Shown here: positions 50,852-61,625 of the stretch, piece after piece
How the letters are laid out: each line of letters starts with the position of its first letter
Position numbering within the stretch: position 1 is the stretch's first letter
Assembly (NCBI RefSeq): GCF_932526225.1
Contig: NC_064035.1
Coordinates: 722,501 to 786,500 of the forward strand
Direction: 5' to 3'
Length of the DNA: 64,000 bases
Source of the DNA: Nematostella vectensis
Taxonomy: Eukaryota; Cnidaria; Anthozoa; Actiniaria; Edwardsiidae
The notes under the pieces: generated by a model
Told to the model about the DNA's origin: nothing
The model's input: only the letters and a program-made list of their open reading frames with translations
The model's database searches: none
Made by a program: the position numbers and the translations under genes

Positions 50852-53800
50852 ATAGCGCTCGATAGATTGATATACCTTTTTTTCCGAGTATACTGTTTTA
50901 TTTTTCCAAATGTTACTTTTTGGAATTTACATTCGGAAAAAAAATTATCGATTGTAACCTTTTGGAGGTTACACTCGTAAAACAAATTCCCGAATGTAAC
51001 CCTGAAGCTTTTCCCGAATGTAACCTCCAGTCCGATGGTGACTTTGCTTGGGATAGTTTACGATACCAATAGTATTAAAAGTAATTTTCATTACAATTCC
51101 CTTCAGCAATGCCACGTTAGTCTTTCGTTGCGGGCACTTGACTACTAACGCAGCGACCCGGGTTCGATTTCCGCTGATAGCCTTATTTTTTTCTTTTTTT
51201 TTTTTTTTTTAAATATCGATACTTACGTATACTGTTCTTGGTGTGTCATGACATAAAAAGAAGGTATAGGGACATTTTTATGTACTCTCAGCATCTGTGA
51301 TGTGCTCATGCTATGTTCAGGATCCTGTACATATTTTATGCACACAAGAACTAACTAGATTCCTTGGATAACTTGATTAAGTAGATTCTAACATAGAGCA
51401 TAGCGCTCGATAGATTGATATACCTTTTTTTCCGAGTATACTGTTTTATTTTTCCTAATGTTACTTTTTTGAATTTACATCCGGAAAAAAAAAAATCGAT
51501 TGTAACCTTTTGCAGGTTACACTCGAAAAACAAATTCCCGAATGTAACCCTGAAGCTTTTCCCGAATGTAACCTCCAGTCCGATGGTGACTTTGCTTGAT
51601 ATAGTTTACGATACCAATAGTATTTAAAGTATTTTCATTACAATTCCCTTCAGCAATGCCACGTTAGTCTTTCGTTGCGGGCACTTGACTACTAACGCAG
51701 CGACCCGGGTTCGATTCCCGCTGATAGCCTATTTTTGTTTTCTTCATTTTTTTTTTAAATATCAATACTTAATTATACTGTTCTTGGTGTGTCATGACAT
51801 AAAAAGAAGGTATAGGGACATTTTTATGTACTCTCAGCATCTTTGATGTGCTCATGCTTTGTTAAGGATCCTGTACATATTTTTTGCACACACGAACTAA
51901 CTAGATTCCTTGGATAACTTGATTAAGTAGATTCTAACATAGAGCATAGCGCTCGATAGATTGATATACCTCTTTTTCCGAGTATACTGTTTTATTTTTC
52001 CTAATGTTACTTTTTGGAATTTACATTCGGAAAAAAAATTATCGATTGTAACCTTTTGGAGGTTACACTCGTAAAACAAATTCCCGAATGTAACCCTGAA
52101 GCTTTTCCCGAATGTAACCTCCAGTCCGATGGTGACTTTGCTTGGGATAGTTTACGATACCAATAGTATTAAAAGTAATTTTCATTACAATTCCCTTCAG
52201 CAATGCCACGTTAATCTTTCGTTGCGGGCACTTGACTACTAACACAGCGACCCGGGTTCGATTCCCGCTGATAGCCTATTTTTTTTTCTTTTTTTTTTTT
52301 AATATCGATACTTAATTATACTGTTCTTGGTGTGTCATGACATAAAAAGAAGGTATAGGGACATTTTTATGTACTCTCAGCATCTGTGATGTGCTCAAGC
52401 TATGTTCAGGATCCTGTACATATTTTATGCACACAAGAACTAACTAGATTCCTTGGATAACTTGATTAAGTAGATTCTAACATAGAGCATAGCGCTCGAT
52501 AGATTGATATACCTTTTTTTCCGAGTATACTGTTTTATTTTTCCTAATGTTACTTTTTGGAATTTACATTCGGAAAAAAAATTATCGATTGTAACCTTTT
52601 GGAGGTTACACTCGTAAAACAAAGTCCCGAATGTAACCCTGAAGCTTTTCCCGAACGTAACCTCCAGTCCGATGGTGACTTTGCTTGGGATAGTTTACGA
52701 TACCAATAATATTAAAAGTAATTTTCATTACAATTCCCTTCAGCAATGCCACGTTAGTCTTTCGTTGCGGGCACTTGACTACTAACGCAGCTACAAGGGT
52801 TCGATTCCCGCTGATAGATTATTTTTTTTTCTTTTTTTTTTTTTAATATCGATACTTAATTATCCTGTTCTTGGTGTGTCATGACATAAAAAGAAGGTAT
52901 AGGGACATTTTTATGTACTCTCAGCATCTGTGATGTGCTCATGCTTTGTTCAGGATCCTGTACATATTTTATGCACACAAGAACTAACTAGATTCCTTGG
53001 ATAACTTGATTAAGTAGATTCTAACATAGAGCATAGCGCTCGATAGATTGATATACCTTATTTTCCGAGTATACTGTTTTATTTTTCCAAATGTTACTTT
53101 TTGGAATTTACATTCGGAAAAAAAATTATCGATTGTAACCTTTTGGAGGTTACACTCGTAAAACAAATTCCCGAATGTAACCCTGAAGCTTTTCCCGAAT
53201 GTAACCTCCAGTCCGATGGTGACTTTGCTTGGGATAGTTTACGATACCAATAGTATTAAAAGTAATTTTCATTACAATTCCCTTCAGCAATGCCACGTTA
53301 GTCTTTCGTTGCGGGCACTTGACTACTAACGCAGCGACCCGGGTTCGATTCCCGCTGATAGCCTTATTTTTTTCTTTTTTTTTTTTTTTTTAAATATCGA
53401 TACTTAATTATACTGTTCTTGGTGTGTCATGACATAAAAAGAAGGTATAGGGACATTTTTATGTACTCTCAGCATCTGTGATGTGCTCATGCTATGTTCA
53501 GGATCCTGTACATATTTTATGCACACAAGAACTAACTAGATTTCTTGGATAACTTGATTAAGTAGATTCTAACATAGAGCATAGCGCTCGATAGATTGAT
53601 ATACCTTTTTTTCCGAGTATACTGTTTTATTTTTCCTAATGTTACTTTTTTGAATTTACATCCGGAAAAAAAAAAATCGATTGTAACCTTTTGCAGGTTA
53701 CACTCGAAAAACAAATTCCCGAATGTAACCCTGAAGCTTTTCCCGAATGTAACCTCCAGTCCGATGGTGACTTTGCTTGATATAGTTTACGATACCAATA

Positions 53801-56093
53801 GTATTTAAAGTATTTTCATTACAATTCCCTTCAGCAATGCCACGTTAGTCTTTCGTTGCGGGCACTTGACTACTAACGCAGCGACCCGGGTTCGATTCCC
53901 GCTGATAGCCTATTTTTGTTTTCTTCATTTTTTTTTTAAATATCAATACTTAATTATACTGTTCTTTGTGTGTCATGAGATAAAAAGAAGGTATAGGGAC
54001 ATTTTTATGTACTCTCAGCATCTTTGATGTGCTCATGCTTTGTTCAGGATCCTGTACATATTTTATGCACACAAGAACTAACTAGATTCCTTGGATAACT
54101 TGATTAAGTAGATTCTAACATACAGCATAGCGCTCGATAGATTGATATACCTTTTTTTCCGAGTATACTGTTTTATTTTTCCTAATGTTACTTTTTGGAA
54201 TTTACATTCGGAAAAAAAATTATCGATTGTAACCTTTTGGAGGTTACACTCGTAAAACAAATTCCCGAATGTAACCCTGAAGCTTTTCCCGAATGTAACC
54301 TCCAGTCCGATGGTGACTTTGCTTGGGATAGTTTAAGATACCAATAGTATAAAAAGTAATTTTCATTACAATTCCCTTCAGCAATGCAACGTTAGTCTTT
54401 CGTTGCGGGCACTTGACTACTAACGCAGCGACCCGAGTTCGATTCCCGCTGATAGCCTATTTGTTTTTCTTTATTTTTTTTTTAAATATCGATACTTAAT
54501 TATACTGTTCTTGGTGTGTCATGACATAAAAAGAAGGTATAGGGACATTTTTATGTACTCTCAGCATCTTTGATGTGCTCATGCTTTGTTCAGGATCCTG
54601 TACATATTTTATGCACACAAGAACTAACTAGATTCCTTGGATAACTTGATTAAGTAGATTCTAACATAGAGCATAGCGCTCGATAGATTGATATACCTTT
54701 TTTTCCGAGTATACTGTTTTATTTTTCCTAATGTTACTTTTTGGAATTTACATTCGGAAAAAAAATTATCGATTGTAACCTTTTGGAGGTTACACTCGTA
54801 AAACAAATTCCCGAATTTAACCCTGAAGCTTTTCCCGAATGTAACCTCCAGTCCGATGGTGACTTTGCTTGGGATAGTTTACGATACCAATAGTATTAAA
54901 AGTAATTTTCATTACAATTCCCTTCAGCAATGCCACGTTAATCTTTCGTTGCGGGCACTTGACTACTAACATAGCGACCCGGGTTCGATTCCCGCTGATA
55001 GCCTATTTTTTTTTCTTTTTTTTTTTTAATATCGATACTTAATTATACTGTTCTTGGTGTGTCATGACATAAAAAGAAGGTATAGGGACATTTTTATGTA
55101 CTCTCAGCATCTGTGATGTGCTCAAGCTATGTTCAGGATCCTGTACATATTTTATGCACACAAGAACTAACTAGATTCCTTGGATAACTTGATTAAGTAG
55201 ATTCTAACATAGAGCATAGCGCTCGATAGATTGATATACCTTTTTTTCCGAGTATTTTGTTTTATTTTTCCTAATGTTACTTTTTTTGAATTTACATTCG
55301 GAAAAAAAATTATCGATTGTAACCTTTTGCAGGTTACACTCGTAAAACAAATTCCCGAATGTAACCCTGAAGCTTTTCCCGAATGTAACCTCCAGTCCGA
55401 TGGTGACTTTGCTTGGGATAGTTTACGATACCAATATTATTAAAAGTAATTTTCATTACAATTCCCTTCAGCAATGCCACGTTAGTCTTTCGTTGCGGGC
55501 ACTTGACTACTAACGCAGCTACAAGGGTTCGATTCCCGCTGATAGATTATTTTTTTTTCTTTTTTTTTTTTTTTAATCTCGATACTTAATTATCCTGTTC
55601 TTGGTGTGTCATGACATAAAAAGAAGGTATAGGGACATTTTTATGTACTCTCAGCATCTGTGATGTGCTCATGCTTTGTTCAGGATCCTGTACATATTTT
55701 ATGCACACAAGAACTAACTAGATTCCTTGGATAACTTGATTAAGTAGATTTTAACATAGAGCATAGCGCTCGATAGATTGATATACCTTTTTTTCCGAGT
55801 ATACTGTTTTATTTTTCCTAATGTTACTTTTTGGAATTTACATTCGGAAAAAAAATTATCGATTGTAACCTTTTGGAGGTTACACTCGTAAAACAAATTC
55901 CCGAATGTAACCCTGAAGCTTTTCCCGAATGTAACCTCCAGTCCGATGGTGACTTTGCTTGGGATAGTTTACGATACCAATTGTATTAAAAGTAATTTTC
56001 ATTACAATTCCCTTCAGCAATGCCACGTTAGTCTTTCGTTGCGGGCACTTGACTACTAACGCAGCGACCCGGGTTCGATTCCCGCTGATAGCC

Positions 56094-56127
<34 letters not shown>

Positions 56128-57239
56128 TATCGATACTTAATTATACTGTTCTTGGTGTGTCATGACATAAAAAGAAGGTATAGGGACATTTTTATGTACT
56201 CTCAGCATCTGTGATGTGCTCATGCTATGTTCAGGATCCTGTACATATTTTATGCACACAAGAACTAACTAGATTCCTTGGATAACTTGATTAAGTAGAT
56301 TCTAACATAGAGCATAGCGCTCGATAGATTGATATACCTTTTTTCCCGAGTATACTGTTTTATTTTTCCTAATGTTACTTTTTTGAATTTACATCTGGAA
56401 AAAAAAATATCGATTGTAACCTTTTGCAGGTTACACTCGAAAAACAAATTCCCGAATGTAACCCTGAAGCTTTTCCCGAATGTAACCTCCAGTCCGATGG
56501 TGACTTTGCTTGATATAGTTTACGATACCAATAGTATTTAAAGTATTTTCATTACAATTCCCTTCAGCAATGCCACGTTAGTCTTTCGTTGCGGGCACTT
56601 GACTACTAACGCAGCTACCCGGGTTCGATTCCCGCTGATAGCCTATTTTTACTTTCTTCATTTTTTTTTTAAATATCGATACTTAATTATACTGTTCTTG
56701 GTGTGTCATGACATAAAAAGAAGGTATAGGGACATTTTTATGTACTCTCAGCATCTTTGATGTGCTCATGCTATGTTCAGGATCCTGTACATATTTTATG
56801 CACACAAGAACTAACTAGATTCCTTGGATAACTTGATTAAGTAGATTTTAACATAGAGCATAGCGCTCGATAGATTGATATACCTTTTTTTCCGAGTATA
56901 CTGTTTTATTTTTCCTAATGTTACTTTTTGGAATTTACATTCGGAAAAAAAATTATCGATTGTAACCTTTTGGAGGTTACACTCGTAAAACAAATTCCCG
57001 AATGTAACCCTGAATCTTTTCCCGAATGTAACCTCCAGTCCGATGGTGACTTTGCTTGGGATAGTTTACGATACCAATAGTATTAAAAGTAATTTTCATT
57101 ACAATTCCCTTCAGCAATGCCACGTTAGTCTTTCGTTGCGGGCACTTGACTACTAACGCAGCTACAAGGGTTCGATTCCCGCTGATAGATTATTTTTTTT
57201 TCTTTTTTTTTTTTAATATCGATACTTAATTATCCTGTT
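50852..57239 (+). repeat. Mixed-subtype stretch
   Basis: Monomers remain in phase and head-to-tail. About 51351-51770 and 53532-53950 are alike at a 2181-bp spacing (AAAAAAAAATCG with CTCGAAAAAC and TATCAATAC). About 51897-52710 matches 35726-36540. Private changes include GTATTTTGTTTT at about 55252, CTTTTTTCCCGAG at about 56340 and CTGAATCTTTT at about 57010. No gene or insertion was seen. Confidence 0.8.
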
Positions 57240-57733
57240 CTTGGTGTGTCATGACATAAAAAGAAGGTATAGGGACATTTTTATGTACTCTCAGCATCTG
57301 TGATGTGCTCATGCTTTGTTCAGGATCCTGTACATATTTTATGCACACAAGAACTAACTAGATTCCTTGGATAACTTGATTAAGTAGATTCTAACATAGA
57401 GCATAGCGCTCGATAGATTGATATACCTTTTGTTCCGAGTATACTGTTTTATTTTTCCAAATGTTACTTTTTGGAATTTACATTCGGAAAAAAAATTATC
57501 GATTGTAACCTTTTGGAGGTTACACTCGTAAAACAAATTCCCGAATGTAACCCTGAAGCTTTTCCCGAATGTTACCTCCAGTCCGATGGTGACTTTGCTT
57601 GGGATAGTTTACGATACCAATAGTATTAAAAGTAATTTTCATTACAATTCCCTTCAGCAATGCCACGTTAGTCTTTCGTTGCGTGCACTTGACTACTAAC
57701 GCAGCTACCCGGGTTCGATTCCCGCTGATAGCC

Positions 57734-57767
<34 letters not shown>

Positions 57768-59432
57768 TATCGATACTTAATTATACTGTTCTTGGTGTGT
57801 CATGACATAAAAAGAAGGTATAGTGACATTTTTATGTACTCTCAGCATCTGTGATGTGCTCATGCTATGTTCAGGATCCTGTACATATTTTATGCACACA
57901 AGAACTAACTAGATTCCTTGGATAACTTGATTAAGTAGATTCTAACATAGAGCATAGCGCTCGATAGATTGATATACCTTTTTTTCCGAGTATACTGTTT
58001 TATTTTTCCTAATGTTACTTTTTTGAATTTACATCCGGAAAAAAAAATATCGATTGTAACCTTTTGCAGGTTACACTCGAAAAACAAATTCCCGAATGTA
58101 ACCCTGAAGCTTTTCCCGAATGTAACCTCCAGTCCGATGGTGACTTTGCTTGATATAGTTTACGATACCAATAGTATTTATAGTATTTTCATTACAATTC
58201 CCTTCAGCAATGCCACGTTAGTCTTTCGTTGCGGGCACTTGACTACTAACGCAGCGACCCGGGTTCGATTCCCGCTGATAGCCTATTTTTGTTTTCTTCA
58301 TTTTTTTTTAAAATATCGATACTTAATTATACTGTTCTTGGTGTGTCATGACATAAAAAGAAGGTATAGGGACATTTTTATGTACTCTCAGCATCTTTGA
58401 TGTGCTCATGCTATGTTCAGGATCCTGTACATATTTTATGCACACAAGAACTAACTAGATTCCTTGGATAACTTGATTAAGTAGATTTTAACATAGAGCA
58501 TAGCGCTCGATAGATTGATATACCTTTTTTTCCGAGTATACTGTTTTATTTTTCCTAATGTTACTTTTTGGAATTTACATTCGGAAAAAAAATTATCGAT
58601 TGTAACCTTTTGGAGGTTACACTCGTAAAACAAATTCCCGAATGTAACCCTGAAGCTTTTCCCGAATGTAACCTCCAGTCCGATGGTGACTTTGCTTGGG
58701 ATAGTTTACGATACCAATAGTATTAAAAGTAATTTTCATTACAATCCCCTTCAGCAATGCCACGTTAGTCTTTCGTTGCGGGCACTTGACTACTAACGCA
58801 GCGACCCGGGTTCGATTCCCGCTGATAGCCTATTTTCTTTTCTTTTTTTTTTTTTTTTTTTAAATATCGATACTTAATTATACTGTTCTTGGTGTGTCAT
58901 GAGATAAAAAGAAGGTATAGGGACATTTTTATGTACTCTCAGCATCTTTGATGTGCTCATGCTTTGTTCAGGATCCTGTACATATTTTATGCACACAAGA
59001 ACTAACTAGATTCCTTGGATAACTTGATTAAGTAGATTCTAACATACAGCATAGCGCTCGATAGATTGATATACCTTTTTTTCCGAGTATACTGTTTTAT
59101 TTTTCCTAATGTTACTTTTTGGAATTTACATTCGGAAAAAAAATTATCGATTGTAACCTTTTGGAGGTTACACTCGTAAAACAAATTCCCGAATGTAACC
59201 CTGAAGCTTTTCCCGAATGTAACCTCCAGTCCGATGGTGACTTTGCTTGGGATAGTTTAAGATACCAATAGTATAAAAAGTAATTTTCATTACAATTCCC
59301 TTCAGCAATGCCACGTTAGTCTTTCGTTGCGGGCACTTGACTACTAACGCAGCGACCCGGGTTCGATTCCCGCTGATAGCCTATTTGTTTTTCTTTATTT
59401 TTTTTTAAAATATCGATACTTAATTATACTGT
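57240..59432 (+). repeat. Four-monomer unit, copy 1 (about 2193 bp)
   Basis: Landmarks recur 2192-2194 bp downstream, with one-base differences caused by T-run slippage. Private marks in both copies are CCTTTTGTTCCGAG (57427, 59621), GCGTGCAC (57684, 59876), TATTTATAGTATTTTC (58176, 60369) and GTTTAAGATACC (59256, 61448). The breakpoint is uncertain within roughly 60 bp. Confidence 0.85.
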
Positions 59433-61625
59433 TCTTGGTGTGTCATGACATAAAAAGAAGGTATAGGGACATTTTTATGTACTCTCAGCATCTGTGATGT
59501 GCTCATGCTTTGTTCAGGATCCTGTACATATTTTATGCACACAAGAACTAACTAGATTCCTTGGATAACTTGATTAAGTAGATTCTAACATAGAGCATAG
59601 CGCTCGATAGATTGATATACCTTTTGTTCCGAGTATACTGTTTTATTTTTCCAAATGTTACTTTTTGGAATTTACATTCGGAAAAAAAATTATCGATTGT
59701 AACCTTTTGGAGGTTACACTCGTAAAACAAATTCCCGAATGTAACCCTGAAGCTTTTCCCGAATGTTACCTCCAGTCCGATGGTGACTTTGCTTGGGATA
59801 GTTTACGATACCAATAGTATTAAAAGTAATTTTCATTACAATTCCCTTCAGCAATGCCACGTTAGTCTTTCGTTGCGTGCACTTGACTACTAACGCAGCT
59901 ACCCGGGTTCGATTCCCGCTGATAGCCTTTTTTTTTTTCTTTTTTTTTTTTTTTTTTAAATATCGATACTTAATTATACTGTTCTTGGTGTGTCATGACA
60001 TAAAAAGAAGGTATAGGGACATTTTTATGTACTCTCAGCATCTGTGATGTGCTCATGCTATGTTCAGGATCCTGTACATATTTTATGCACACAAGAACTA
60101 ACTAGATTCCTTGGATAACTTGATTAAGTAGATTCTAACATAGAGCATAGCGCTCGATAGATTGATATACCTTTTTTTCCGAGTATACTGTTTTATTTTT
60201 CCTAATGTTACTTTTTTGAATTTACATCCGGAAAAAAAAATATCGATTGTAACCTTTTGCAGGTTACACTCGAAAAACAAATTCCCGAATGTAACCCTGA
60301 AGCTTTTCCCGAATGTAACCTCCAGTCCGATGGTGACTTTGCTTGATATAGTTTACGATACCAATAGTATTTATAGTATTTTCATTACAATTCCCTTCAG
60401 CAATGCCACGTTAGTCTTTCGTTGCGGGCACTTGACTACTAACGCAGCGACCCGGGTTCGATTCCCGCTGATAGCCTATTTTTGTTTTCTTCATTTTTTT
60501 TTAAAATATCGATACTTAATTATACTGTTCTTGGTGTGTCATGACATAAAAAGAAGGTATAGGGACATTTTTATGTACTCTCAGCATCTTTGATGTGCTC
60601 ATGCTATGTTCAGGATCCTGTACATATTTTATGCACACAAGAACTAACTAGATTCCTTGGATAACTTGATTAAGTAGATTTTAACATAGAGCATAGCGCT
60701 CGATAGATTGATATACCTTTTTTTCCGAGTATACTGTTTTATTTTTCCTAATGTTACTTTTTGGAATTTACATTCGGAAAAAAAATTATCGATTGTAACC
60801 TTTTGGAGGTTACACTCGTAAAACAAATTCCCGAATGTAACCCTGAAGCTTTTCCCGAATGTAACCTCCAGTCCGATGGTGACTTTGCTTGGGATAGTTT
60901 ACGATGCCAATAGTATTAAAAGTAATTTTCATTACAATCCCCTTCAGCAATGCCACGTTAGTCTTTCGTTGCGGGCACTTGACTACTAACGCAGCGACCC
61001 GGGTTCGATTCCCGCTGATAGCCTATTTTCTTTTCTTTTTTTTTTTTTTTTTTAAATATCGATACTTAATTATACTGTTCTTGGTGTGTCATGAGATAAA
61101 AAGAAGGTATAGGGACATTTTTATGTACTCTCAGCATCTTTGATGTGCTCATGCTTTGTTCAGGATCCTGTACATATTTTATGCACACAAGAACTAACTA
61201 GATTCCTTGGATAACTTGATTAAGTAGATTCTAACATACAGCATAGCGCTCGATAGATTGATATACCTTTTTTTCCGAGTATACTGTTTTATTTTTCCTA
61301 ATGTTACTTTTTGGAATTTACATTCGGAAAAAAAATTATCGATTGTAACCTTTTGGAGGTTACACTCGTAAAACAAATTCCCGAATGTAACCCTGAAGCT
61401 TTTCCCGAATGTAACCTCCAGTCCGATGGTGACTTTGCTTGGGATAGTTTAAGATACCAATAGTATAAAAAGTAATTTTCATTACAATTCCCTTCAGCAA
61501 TGCCACGTTAGTCTTTCGTTGCGGGCACTTGACTACTAACGCAGCGACCCGGGTTCGATTCCCGCTGATAGCCTATTTGTTTTTCTTTATTTTTTTTTAA
61601 AATATCGATACTTAATTATACTGTT
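59433..61625 (+). repeat. Four-monomer unit, copy 2 (about 2193 bp)
   Basis: This is the second copy of 57240-59432. Unlike the 5468-bp pair, the T-runs differ by single bases. A few substitutions are present, for example TATAGTGACATT at about 57821 against TATAGGGACATT, and ACGATGCC at 60901. This duplication therefore looks slightly older than the 10-mer pair, or it is better resolved. Confidence 0.85.
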
